Positions 12,706 to 23,430 of a stretch of DNA of 64,000 bases are shown piece by piece. Below the pieces are notes generated by a model, which searched no databases, was not told the origin of the DNA, and saw only the letters and a list, made by a program, of their open reading frames with translations. The stretch's first letter is position 1; every line of letters begins with the position of its first letter. This DNA is from Valencia hispanica. Lineage: Eukaryota; Chordata; Actinopteri; Cyprinodontiformes; Valenciidae. The translations under genes were made by a program, and so were the position numbers. Where the stretch lies: NCBI GenBank assembly GCA_963556495.2, contig OY747722.1:23739001-23803000 (forward strand), in the 5' to 3' direction.

Positions 12706-14733
12706 AGAGACCAGTTAACTTATTGGAAAATAATCAAAATGTACAAAAAAAAGCAATAAGGAGTCCACCTTCAATGTTTGAGCTTGATGAATCAATAATT
12801 TTAAGGTTTATCTGATGATTATTTTCTGATTGCAAGACCAAAAACTAAAATGCAAAGGCATCATTTTTTGTTAAACTTTTGGAGTCTAAATTGTCTTCCA
12901 ATTCTGGAATGACAGACTGCTCAGACGGAACTAGATAATTCTTTGTTGATAATAGATTCTTTAAAAACACTTTTTTTTATTTGTGAAACTTTTATACTTT
13001 ATTTGAAAAAAAATAATAAATGGATCATGCAGCATCAAATTGTTGTTTTTTACTGTTACATTTATAAGCAGATATGTGGAGCAGTAAAAACTGGACTGAA
13101 ATCTTCTACACTGACTACAGACACTTTAAATTACAATTTGTGAGTCGTGAAACCTTTACTGTGTTTTTGAAAATGCAAACAAAAACAAACCAAAATATTT
13201 TCCCGAATAATTACCAAACTCTCATCTCCTTTTGTCCCCAATATTGTATAATTTCATGATCTGGATGTACTGTTGCACCCCTAATGATCGTCAATGTTAA
13301 AAACCAGAATCTTTATTGTACCCGTTTGTTTTGGAGATTTGCTGGCTTGTCGGATGCGCCAACACTGAATCAGCCAATCAAAACTGGAAAAAAAAACTAC
13401 TTGCTATTATCAGCAGCTGAGTGAACACACCATAAACAATAAAAGGAGAGGGAAATATGACAAATGAACACACACGGTAGCAAGGGTAGTGCAGTGCTGA
13501 TGGGTTCTCATGACTGTTGTTATCGTGATGTGGCTGACGATAATGAAGGTGACTACACTGATGTTGATGATAAATGACAGTGACACATATACAACAAAAT
13601 GGAACGACGGCTTAAGGCTGCAAGCAGAAATAGGCGCACTGATATAATTAGTCACACATATAATGCGCCTTCTACTCGTGTGTAAAGGTGTGTGTTGATG
13701 TGAGCTAACGCATGCGCTAGGATGCCTGTAAGCAGACATATGAGTCTGTTTATAAAGAATAAGTAAAGCTGGTGAAGTCCTGGACCCTCAGCATGACCCC
13801 CCCCTTCTCCTTAGCAGAGAGGGGGCATATTGAGCCTTATTGACCTCTGCATCCTAAGTAATCCACCTTAAATTATGCATAACCTTTTACTTGCCAGAGC
13901 TCCCCATAAATCTGTTTATTCCCTGTTTGCTCACTCACAAAGCCTGCTAAACAAATTCCAATTAAGCAAACCAGCAATACAGCATGAATGATAATTCAAA
14001 TCAGTGCGGTCCCCAAAGCAGATAAAAGCATAATTATTGCTCCAGTTATACGTAAGGCAGTTTATACAAGATTGTTAGGTTCCCTCAAATCTTGTTAGTC
14101 CTAGTTTTTCTAGGTCATTTGTTTTTTATGAATATGAAATGAGTGTGTACTACTGTATGAATGCTGATTGGGTATACTGGGTAGATTTATTGCATCTTTA
14201 CTTGCACTGTATTTTAAAGTAAAATATACAGTCTCCAAGATATTTTGCTCTTCAGCTGGCCAGAATGCGAAATTATCTTATTACATTTCATTTAAGCACA
14301 TTGGACACCTTTAAACATTTGCATAATATGTGCAAAGGCTAAAAAAATGAGAACAGATGCAACGACATACAAAGAAAATCCTTTAAACTACTGTAGAGCA
14401 GTTTTGAAATGGTGTAATGAGACCAAACAGAAGCTGATGTCAGTACCACACTGCATGGTAAAGCTGTTTATTCATGCAAGCACAGAATGTCACAAATCCC
14501 TTATGCGTAGATGGGAAATCTGAATTCAAGGCAGGGACGGCAGAATCCAACAACAATATAAAAAAAAAAAAGACTGCTGTGCATAGAGGTAATTACAGAT
14601 TGTAAATACTCTGGAGGGCTATTGCAAAGAAATGATGCCATGTATGATATCATAAATTGGATTCCATATTTTTTAAAAGCTTAGAGTGAGAGGGGTTTCT
14701 GGGTTTAAGATTTTTCATGTTTGTTGGAGAGCG
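12706..14733. other. intronic DNA, no gene seen
   Basis: No coding resemblance. Positions 13820-14060 look less decayed than their surroundings and are listed as a possible conserved element. Confidence 0.5.
13820..14060. promoter_or_regulatory. possible conserved non-coding element
   Basis: A block free of repeat resemblance, dense in homeodomain/octamer-like words (AAATTATGCATAA, CCAATTAAGCAAA, ATAATTATTGC). The position in a tafa5 intron fits an enhancer, but the call rests on texture only. Confidence 0.3.
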
Positions 14734-14740
14734 AACATCT

Positions 14741-14766
14741 CAGAATCAGAATCAGAATCAGAATCA
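14741..14766. repeat. LINE 3' terminal hexamer repeat
   Basis: CAGAAT repeated about four times on the plus strand (ATTCTG on the LINE strand). It directly follows the GCCATTAAAGCTG end of the LINE 3' UTR. Confidence 0.9.
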
Positions 14767-14976
14767 GCTTTAATGGCCAAGTATGACACATACAAGGAAT
14801 TTGACTCCGGCAACTTTTCTCTCCAGTACAGAACTTAAATAAGTGAAATAAAGAAATAAATACAAATAAATAATAAAGGATAATATATACACCAAACCGG
14901 GGTTATTTTACAGTGAGTATGTACAGCAGTGCAGCGTTATAGTTTATTGTTATGTGAATGGACTCACACTCTGTGA

Positions 14977-17655
14977 CTACACAGAGTTCATCAGAGCGAC
15001 AGCCTGGGGGAAAAAACTGTTCTTGTGTCGGGTGGTTTTGGCGTACAACGCTCTGTAACGCCGACCTGATGGGAGGAGCCTAAACAGATTGTGGCCAGGG
15101 TGTGAGGGGTCTGTGGTGATTTTTCTGGCCCGCTTCTTGACCCTGGACTGGTACAGGTCCTGAATGGAGGGAAGATCAGTACCTATGATCCTCTCTGAGG
15201 ACCTGACTGTTCTCTGCAGTCTGTCCTTGTCTTTTCTGGTGGCGGATCCGAACCAGACAGAGATGGATGAGGTCAGGACAGACTGGACTATTGCTGTGTA
15301 GAAGATGGTCAGCAGTTCCTGAGGCAGGTTGAACTTTCTGAGCTGACGCAGAAAGTACAGCCTTTGCTGGGCCTTCTTTCTTATATAGTTAATGTGGGAG
15401 GTCCACTTCAGGTCCCGTGTGATGGTGGATCCAAGGAACCTGAAAGACTCCACTGTGGGGACTGGCCTGTTGATGATTATGAGAGGAGATGTTGATGGGG
15501 GTCTCTTCCTGAAGTTCACTGTCATCTCCACAGTTTTGAGCGGGTTTAGCTCCAGGTGGTTCTGACTGCACCAGAGGACCAGCTGTTCCACTTCCCCTCT
15601 GTATGCAGACTCGTCACCATCACGGATGAGTCCAATGATGGTGGTGTCATCTACAAACTTCAGGAGTTTCACAGAAGGGTCCCTTGACGTGCAGTCAGTG
15701 GTGTAAAGGGAGAAGAGCAGTGGGGAGAGAACACATCCCTGGGGGGCACCGATGCTGAGGGACCGGGAGCTGGATGTGAAGTTACCCAGTTTCACCTGCT
15801 GCCTCCTGTCAGTCAGGAAACTGGTAATCCACTGACAGGTGGAGGGAGGCACGGTGAGCTGGGACATTTTTTGATGGAGGAGCTCTGGGACGATGGTGTT
15901 GAATGCAGAGCTGAAGTCCACAAACAGGACCCGAGCGTAGGTACCTGCAGAGTCTAGGTGGCGCAGGATGTAGTGGAGAGCCATGTTGACTGCGTCATCC
16001 ACTGATCTGTTTGCTCTATAGGCGAACTGCAGGGGGTCTAGCAGGTGATCAGTGATGTCCTTCAGGTGGGTCAGCACCAGTCGCTCAAAGGATTTCATGA
16101 CAACAGATGTCAGGGCGACTGGTCTGTAGTCATTTAATCCTGTGACGGGGGACTTCTTGGGAACCGGAATGATGGTGGAGCGTTTGAGGCAGGAGGGGAC
16201 CACACACAGCTCCAGGGAGTTGTTGAAGTTCTGAGTGAAGATGGGAGCCAGCTGTCCAGCACAGACTTTCAGACAGGACGGAGACACTCCATCAGGACCT
16301 GATGCCTTCTTAATCCTCTGTCTCTGAAATAGTTGACGTACATCCTGTTCACAGATCCTAAGCGCAGGCAGGGGGTCAGGTACGGGGGTGGTTTGGGGTG
16401 ATGCTAGGCCTTTTGTAATGGAGATGGTGGCGGAGGTGGAAGGTGTGAAAGTCGTTTCAAACCTGGAGAAAAAGTCATTGAGGTCCTCAGCCAGGCGGGG
16501 GCTCCCCACAGGGTGGGGGGATGGTATCCTGTAGTTGGTAATGGTCTGCAGGCCCTTCCAAACTGCAGAAGAATCGTTGGCAGAAAAACGCTCCTTCAGC
16601 TTTGCACTGTAGTTCCTTTTTGCTGCCTTGATCTCCTTTGTCAGCTTGTTCCTGGCCTGCTTGTACAGGACCCGATCTCCACTCTTGTAGGCCTCCTCCT
16701 TGTCCTGGCGTAGCCGTCTCAGTTCTGCAGTGAATCATGGTTTGTTGTTGTTGAACGTGCAGAAGGTTTTGGTCTGCACACACATGTCCTCACAAAAGCT
16801 GATGTAAGATGTCACAGTGTCGGTCAGTTCGTCCAGGTCTGAGGCTGCTGCTTCAAAGACGCTCCAATCAGTGCAGTCAAAGCAGGCCTGTAACTGCATC
16901 TTTGACTCATCAGTCCATCTCCTCACAGTTCTTACTACAGGCTTAGCAGATTTCAGCTTCTGCCTGTAAGATGGGATGAGGTGGACCAGGCAGTGGTCAG
17001 AGAGTCCCTAAGCAGCACGGGGGACAGAGCGATATGCATTCTTTATTGTGGTGTAGCAGTGGTCTAAAGTGTTCATGTCCCTGGTGTGACACGTCACGTG
17101 TTGTCTATATTTAGGCAGTTCAAGTTTGAGATTTGCTCTATTAAAATCCCCGAGAATGATTAGCAGAGAGTCCGGGTGAGTTTTCTCCACGTCTGTGATC
17201 TGGTCGGCGAGGTGATGTAGCGCCTCCGTTACGCACGCCTCCGGTGGAATGTATACAGCGACCAGCACAAACGAGGCGAACTCCCGCCGTGAATAAAATG
17301 GTCTACAGTTTATGAAAAAAGACTCTAGGTGAGGGCTGCATGTCTTCTTTAACACTGTGACATCTGTACACCAACCTTCGTTTATGTAGAAGCACGTTCC
17401 TCCTCCCTTTGACTTCCCAGACAGTTCCGCGCAGCGGTCCGCTCGGAACAGCTGGAAGCCTGGCAGCTTTAGTGCGCTGTCCGGGATGGGTTCACTGGAC
17501 CAGGTTTCAGTGAAGCAAAAGGCGGCAGAACGGCGAAAGTCTGAGTTCTTGGATAGGAGAAGGAGCAATTCATCCATTTTGTTAGGCAGAGAGCGGACGT
17601 TCCCCAGGTGTATGGATGGGAGAGCGGTGCGTAATCCCCGCTGCCGCAGCTTGAC
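14977..17655 (-). pseudogene. LINE ORF2: APE endonuclease + RT, two stops
   Basis: One frame holds throughout. Codons upstream of the ATG at 17577 already read in the family pattern (LGNVRSLPNKMDEL), so translation of the ancestor began near 17650. The endonuclease shows FTETW, ILGDFN and LSDH. A TAG at about 17008 sits just before GLSDH, and a TGA follows FNNNKP near 16734 where Trp is expected. The intact part 16509-14977 (510 codons) covers RT motif A (DFSSAFNTI), motif B (GAPQGCVLSPLLFSLY) and motif C, which reads FVDD where most relatives have FADD. The C-terminal part (RRLYFLRQLRKF-like region through RNSFFPQAV) is present. RT makes cDNA at the nicked target; this copy cannot make a full-length product. 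Confidence 0.9.
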
Positions 17656-17775
17656 GAGCTGCTAATTTTAGTAGCAGAGGGAGTGTAGAAAACTACGCAA
17701 AAAAGTTAAACAGTAACTAATACTAGAGAGCGAAGTACCGAGGCGTCCGTACGCGGCGCCATCTTGTAAACATCT

Positions 17776-18210
17776 TAATTTTAAGCACCGTTGTTTGATT
17801 ATTTATTCATTTAAGTTTCAGAATAGTTCTTTTATATGGTGCCGATTTACCAGAAAAGTAATCTAAAGACACTTTACAAGACAAAATATTTAATTTCCAA
17901 TTACACTGCATCTGGTATTCTTAGGGGTTAGGGACTTTAGCCGCCTGCGACTAGCTAACATCTACAAATACTTGAGATGAGCTCTGAACATGCTGCCTAT
18001 TTTAACAGTTCAAACACCAAATATACGTAATATACATTAATGTGTACAGTGGAAACCATCTTAGCACTACTGCAGAAGCTAACATACAGTGTCCCTTAAA
18101 CTACTCTCTTGGGGGTACAGCCAATCAGCGTCAAGGAAAATTAATGCTACTCCTGGATTGCCTGCTTTGCAAATGCCAGCCAATAGTGTGTCAAGCCAAT
18201 GGTGTCAAGT
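17776..18210. repeat. probable older dispersed repeat hosting the Penelope insertion
   Basis: Contains the CCAATCAGCGTCAAGG / GCCAGCCAATAGTG phrases. It leads without a break into the 139-bp repeat copy at 18211, and sequence continues after the right-hand copy at 20448. This suggests one pre-existing element split by the insertion. The family is not identified. Confidence 0.3.
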
Positions 18211-18349
18211 AGCATTGCACCTTGGTATTTGTAGCTTACCAGGCTGAATTTTCTTTTAAAAAATTAAGAAGAGAATCCACAAATAAGTGATATTTCCAAT
18301 AATAATTTCAAGTTACGTGCCACATAAAAATAATCATATAGGTGGCGGT
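18211..18349. repeat. left 139-bp direct repeat flanking the Penelope-like element
   Basis: Matches 20309-20447 with 7 mismatches and no gaps over 139 bp. It begins AGCATTGCACCTTGGTATTT and ends ATAGGTGGCGGT. It supplies the first 21 codons of the open frame that starts at 18287, so that ATG is an artefact of the junction. Confidence 0.92.
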
Positions 18350-19669
18350 TTCATGAAGATTGACTATTCAATAACACCTGTTATATATACATTGCCAAAA
18401 ATACATAAATCTCTAGAAAAACCACGGGGAAGACCTATAATAGCTGGTATTGGCTCATTAACTGAGAAAATATCCATGTTTGTAGACAGCTTTTTAAAAC
18501 CACATGTGGTCAAACTACCCTCCTTTGTTAAAGATACTATTGACATGATATTAGTGTTGAAGTCCCTAGATTTTACTGTTGAACATATGATTGTGGTGAC
18601 TCTTGATGTTGAATCTTTATATACAAACATACCACATACCGGTGGCATTGAAGCAGTTGATTTCTACCTTAATACCTTGCATTCCAAGCAGAAACCCAGT
18701 ATTGATTGTTTAAAAGAACTTGTCAACTTAGTTCTCACAAAAAACTTTTTCTTGTATAAGGATTCCTACTACCTCCAGGTAAAGGGTGCATGCTTATATG
18801 TCGGCTATTTTGAACAAGAATTTGTCCTTAATGCCTCAAACAAATTCTATGATTACATAGCTCTTTGGCGACGTTACATTGATGATATTTTTCTTTTGTG
18901 GTCAGGAACACAAGATCGACTACAGGACTTTGTTATCTTTTTGAATGCCAGTAGTTGCCATTTAAAATTTACATTAAACTTTGACTTCTTACAGATTAAT
19001 TTTCTGGATATTTTAATAATTAAAGAACATTACAAACTAGTTACTGATTTGTACAGAAAACCAACAGATAGAAACACTATTCTGCATGGTAAAAGTTTTC
19101 ACCCAACCTCTCTTAAAAGGAGCCTTCCCATTAGCCAGTTTAATAGACTGCGCCACATCTGCAGCTCTGATGCTGCTTATACCGAACATAGTAATGATAT
19201 GGCACAAAGATTTAGGGAAAGGCAATATCATGAAAATTTGATTCAAAGTCCCATCCATAGGTTTAACACTATAAGCCAAGAGGAATGCCTCAATAGGAGA
19301 ACTGAGCATAAGAAGGGAGGCCCTCTATGCGTTATACAGTACTCTCCTTTGGCAAAAACTTTTAAGGGCATAGTACAACAGCACTGGCATATTCTTAAGT
19401 CTGACCCTAGTCTAAAATCCGTCTTCAATGAACCCCCATATGTTGTATATAAACGTGCCAGAAACATTCGGGACCACACTGTTAGAGCTGATGTTCCAAC
19501 AACTCGATCACAACCTTCCCATTTCCTTGCAAGCATCCCGACAGGGAATTATAAATGTGGCAACTGTGCACAATGCAACTTTACCTTTAAATGCAACTTT
19601 TTTACACATCCCAATTCTGGTAAGAAAATCAATATTAAGGGAATATTTCATGTACAACCAAAAATGTAA
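18350..19669 (+). pseudogene. Penelope-like RT domain, motif B deleted
   Basis: Open from 18287 to 19669 (460 codons), but the first 21 codons belong to the flanking repeat. Homology begins near FMKIDYSITPVIYTLPKIHK. The RT core shows GRPIIAGIGSLTEKIS (residues 48-63), motif A LDVESLYTNIPH (Asp107) and motif C RRYIDDIFLLW (YIDD 197-200). Between VKG (ending at residue 167) and ACLYVGYFEQ the expected motif B (G.AMG...AP..A) is absent, an in-frame loss of roughly a dozen residues at 18787/18788. A Cys-rich finger (CGNCAQCNFTFKC) follows near the C-terminus, as in relatives. The frame ends early because of a shift just before the endonuclease. Confidence 0.9.
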
Positions 19670-19674
19670 TCTAT

Positions 19675-19983
19675 ATGATAAAGTGCCTTTGTGGCTTGGC
19701 ATACATTGGTAAAACCACACGATGCCTTAAAACCAGAATATCAGAGCACAGAAGCAGCATTCGCACCGATGATCAACAGAGTCCTGTAGCTGTGCATTTT
19801 AACACCTTAAAGCACAACCCCTCAACTCTGAGATACTTTGGTATTGAGCATGTAAAAGCCCCTAGGAGAGGGGGTGATCTCAATAGTATTCTTCTAAGAA
19901 GAGAGGCATACTATATTTTTACCCTGAACACATTGTCTCCCAGGGGTCTAAATCTAGATTTTGACCTAAAACCTTTTCTGTAG
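19675..19983 (+). pseudogene. Penelope-like GIY-YIG endonuclease domain
   Basis: The reading MIKCLCGLAYIGKTTR is the GIY-YIG core in its Penelope form (GLAYIG). It is followed by TRISEHRSSI, with the conserved Arg and His, and by RREAYYIFTLNTL, with the conserved Glu. The domain nicks target DNA during retrotransposition. In-frame codons continue upstream of the ATG (TTKNVIYMIKC), so this is the second half of the RT polyprotein. It is in a different frame from the 18287-19669 part because of a one-base loss near 19645-19655. The stop is at 19981-19983. Confidence 0.88.
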
Positions 19984-20212
19984 TTTTGCTTGATTTATTT
20001 CCAAATGTCATTTCTATGTTATTTATCTGTTTATTTGTTCTTTTTGGGGGAGAGGTATGTGTGTGTCAATTGGTTTGGAGGTGTGTCATGTGAATAGGGC
20101 AACAGGTTGACTCAGTCTGCCAATTGGTCTGATTAGGTCTTGATTGAACCAGCTGGGCAGATGAGCCTGTCTGTGCCTTTTTATCTGTTGCTTCCCTGCA
20201 TTTGTTTTTAAG

Positions 20213-20243
20213 CTTGAGAAAGGCCCAGAAGGGTCGAAACGTT
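20213..20243 (+). ncRNA. possible degenerate hammerhead-like fold in Penelope 3' UTR
   Basis: CTTGAGA - stem GGCCC/GGGTC - CGAAAC resembles the hammerhead core layout CUGAUGA - stem II - GAAA. Hammerhead motifs are known in Penelope-like elements. The first core strand has mismatches, so self-cleavage is doubtful. Confidence 0.3.
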
Positions 20244-20308
20244 GCTATCTAATAAAGTTTAGTCTTTTTTGTTAGTGTGCAGGCCTCCTTCTTTTTTCAC
20301 CGTCAGAT

Positions 20309-20447
20309 AGCATTGCACCTTGGTATTTGTAGCTTATCAGGCTGAGTTTTCTTTAAAAAAATTAAGAAGAGAATCCACAAATAGGTGTTATTTCCAATAA
20401 TAATTTGAAGTTACGTGCCACATAAAAATAATCGTATAGGTGGCGGT
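20309..20447. repeat. right 139-bp direct repeat flanking the Penelope-like element
   Basis: Second copy of the 18211-18349 repeat in the same orientation, directly after the 3' end of the Penelope-like element. It may be a long target duplication or an element-borne pseudo-LTR. Confidence 0.92.
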
Positions 20448-20727
20448 CTAAACCCTTTTGGATCCCAATGTAGATAAATATACAATTCATTCCAATATGG
20501 TCCAATGTTATAGTCACATTCAGATATTACAATTCAGTACACATTATATACAGTACAGTCACATTTAAGGGAAAATGTGTGATAGTGTGCTGCGTGATAG
20601 TCTGGGGATGCTATGCTTCCTCAGAGATCTTGGTGACTTGCTGTAACTGACAGAACCATGAGTTGTGCACTCCACTAGAAAGTAATATAGAATAAGGTCT
20701 AGGCAGTTTGTCACCTTAACCTGCAAT

Positions 20728-20756
20728 GACAGACAGACAGACAGACAGACAGACAG
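20728..20756. repeat. (GACA)n microsatellite
   Basis: Seven GACA units, read directly. Confidence 0.95.
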
Positions 20757-22844
20757 GATAGTGTATTTCTCTGACTAAATTTCCTTCTTACAGGACCCAC
20801 GCTTCCACTGCTGTTTTGTGATGTTTTGTGATGATTCATTTAATTGCTTAAAAGTGCTTTTTATTTCAGAAATGGCAATAACTAATCAGGAGGTGTACCG
20901 TGTTTTAAAATGGTATTTTTTCCCCCTGCATCACCTTTTTTAGAAGCAATACACCTCGATACTGCAGCCTGTCATTAATTTTATCTGATGAATGAACAGG
21001 AAGGAGGCAAGAATTAAAAAAAAGAACACTCTGCTTAAAAGAACATCCAAAAACTTCACGATAAATCAAACACTTGAAAAGAGCAGTTTAGGGTTTGTAA
21101 AAGAGACTATGTCATTGGCTTATAATTAACTAGCCTTGCATTGCTGCATGTTTTAGCATATAAAAGCTTCTTAACCTGGAGTTAAATAATAAAAACATAA
21201 AGGTAAAAGCAAAATTGACTTTATATTGGACAATAAAGGAACTCAGGTGGCGGGCCTTGATTCCAGCACATCTAGTGTGAACCAGGTGTCCTTCAATTGG
21301 CCGCATGTGTACATTTCAAAGGATAAACGCTCCAAATATATCTGTCCTGATACTCTGGATTCTCGGGACCTCTCTTCATTAAGCGTGAGTGATAACGGGG
21401 CCCCAGCTGTGCTTTACTGCCCCCCACCACTGTCCCTCCACCGCCCACCGGTCCTGACCTAGTTCAGACGATTCTGTGACTGATAGCCAATGCAGAAGTC
21501 ATCAGACAAGCCTTATTGAGACAATAAATGAGCTGGGACTCTAGTTGCACTGCAAGGGACATTAGTTATGTATTTAGAGTACTGCTCGGCTGAGCCCAGC
21601 TTCTCTACTTTTTCTTTCCTCACTTTCTTTTTGCTGAATTCTGATGTCATTTCCTCTCAGCAAGGCACGAGGAAACAATCTGGCTCTCACTCCTACACAA
21701 ATCCCCCCCCCCAGCCTCCCTCCTCGCCAAAGAAGTGCTGAACCACAGATCAGAATCTGGCAAGTCTGCCTCTGCTCTTGATTTGATCTTTTTATCTAGA
21801 TCACACAGCAAAGTTTAGATTAATGTCAGGACTTTCCTATTATACATTTCTTTTATTTATTATTACTTCATATTGCCAGTGCCATGTATTAGCACTGCCA
21901 GCTCTCTAAGGTAGAAAATTAGAGCTGGAATTGAGCAGGTTAAACCTCAGAAAAAAAAAAATGCATTTTTGCTTATTCTTTTACTCAAGCTTTGCATTTA
22001 AACCAAACACTGAAGCACTTCCATAGTGCATAGTTTGCACCAAGCATGTCTCTTTACCATTAAAACACCATTAATGTCGCTTTATTCTCAAACAAAGAGA
22101 ACAACGCAGATTCATTAACAATTGTTGGGCTTGCCTTGGTCTCAGAGGTTTTATTAGAGAAAAAATTAGATTCACCATTTGTAAAATTAAACATTTTAAC
22201 TGTAAAAACTATGGGAAATGTTAGAATAACATTATTTAGACTAGGAAATATCAAATTGCTGTGCTTTTACTGGTTGGATATACCCAATTTCTTTTTTAAC
22301 TGACAAATTAAATAAGGTCTTATAAAGCTTTAAGACTCTAAGCTAACACCATTTAACTTTTTAACTCTTAAAAACACAGTTAGTTACTTTAGTTTACAGA
22401 GTTGTTTTTTTATTCTCTATAGGGATGCACTTGTCAATCATCTGGGACCAGTACCAAACAGTGTTCAGCTTTGCCGACCTGACCCACAACCAGTTAGAAA
22501 ACCAAGTATAGCCAACCACTTTAATTTAATATTTTTGTATTTATTAACTTATCTGTATTTGTATTGTCGTCAGTCAGTGAATACACGATAGCTAAGTGGC
22601 CAAATTGTATAAGAAACATCATGTCTTTAAGCAAGCCAGGATAACTTTATGGGCATGAGGGGCCACAGCAAACTATAGTAAAAATGAAAATATCGCAGAA
22701 AAGTGCACTTGGAAACTTCGTGCCAAGGTGTAGTTCATTTATTATCTAGAAAATAAAGAAAAACTGTAAAATCTGACTCTGCACACATATTCTCTTTTCT
22801 CTCTTTACAGGGGTGTCAGTTTTGTTTCTTAATTTGTGACTTGC

Positions 22845-22936
22845 ATTAAATTAAACTAAACTAAAATTAAATTGAAACTGAAATTAAATTAAGCTAAACT
22901 GAAATTAACTAAATTAAACTAAACATGAAATTAAAC
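22845..22936. repeat. degenerate pentamer (AAATT/AAACT) simple repeat
   Basis: Runs of ATTAAACTAAACTAAAATTA type units with substitutions and frame slips. Confidence 0.8.
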
Positions 22937-23430
22937 TGTGATAAAAACTACTAGTTTTAATTACAGTATTTTCTTTCTCTTTTAAATAATATTTATAAAG
23001 TTTTTAAACAAATACCCCAATGGCACTTTTGCCTAACTGCCATCTTAGGACAAACTGGAAAGATTGCTATGGAATTTAAGTGAGTGCCATGCAAATGACA
23101 CAACACTGACCCAGAAATGACATTACTCAATCCCATTCTACACCATACGGATCTGCATTGATGATCTGCGCTGATAATTCAATCACCTTAGCCTCCCAAC
23201 TACTTATAGTTGTGGGGGCAATCATACATTATGTATAAAGTACTAAACCTTCAGCCTAAGATGGCCAGACAATAATCAAGAGTGGAAAAACCAAAAAAAT
23301 GATGGCGTCACAATACATGTACAATAATAATATACTCTAAACTTATGCAGCAGTGCATTGCAAGTTTCCCACTCTTGATCCAAATGCACATTCAATATAA
23401 AGTAAAGATGGATCATAAGTGAGACACATA

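Larger units (their letters stand above)
14741..17768 (-). mobile_element. full-length L2/Rex1-type LINE, inactive
   Basis: Non-LTR retrotransposon read on the minus strand. The 5' end lies near 17768 (ACAAGATGGCGCCGCG), followed by a short 5' UTR. One reading frame with endonuclease and reverse transcriptase comes next, then a 3' UTR ending in ATTCTG repeats at 14741-14766. The 7-mer AACATCT flanks both ends (14734-14740 and 17769-17775) and is taken as the target-site duplication, so the copy appears full length (3,028 bp). The ATTCTG tail and RT sequence fit the CR1/L2/Rex1 group; I cannot separate L2 from Rex1 by eye. No ORF1 is evident. Two in-frame stops disable it. Confidence 0.88.
18350..20308 (+). 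mobile_element. Penelope-like element, 5'-truncated
   Basis: Penelope-like retroelements encode a telomerase-related reverse transcriptase joined to a GIY-YIG endonuclease. Both are visible here in order on the plus strand. The 5' part of the RT is missing: homology starts abruptly at the end of the left repeat. A 325-bp 3' UTR follows the endonuclease and carries a GGCCC...GGGTCGAAACGTTG fold and an AATAAA at 20251-20256. The copy is inactive through truncation, loss of RT motif B and a frameshift. Confidence 0.9.
20448..23428. other. intronic DNA, no gene seen
   Basis: Carries a GACA microsatellite and a TAAAT/TAAAC-type simple repeat at about 22845-22936. A moderately complex block lies at 21220-21480, where a 78-codon open frame has no family resemblance. 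Nothing else is recognised. Confidence 0.45.

Noticed and set aside
16487..16783. 98-codon minus-strand frame in the LINE
   Set aside because: Off-frame; the true LINE reading frame is continuous across this region apart from the two nonsense codons.
18287..18349. ATG at 18287 as a genuine Penelope start codon
   Set aside because: The first 21 codons lie in the 139-bp flanking repeat, which is also present at 20363-20447 away from the RT, so the start is created by the junction.
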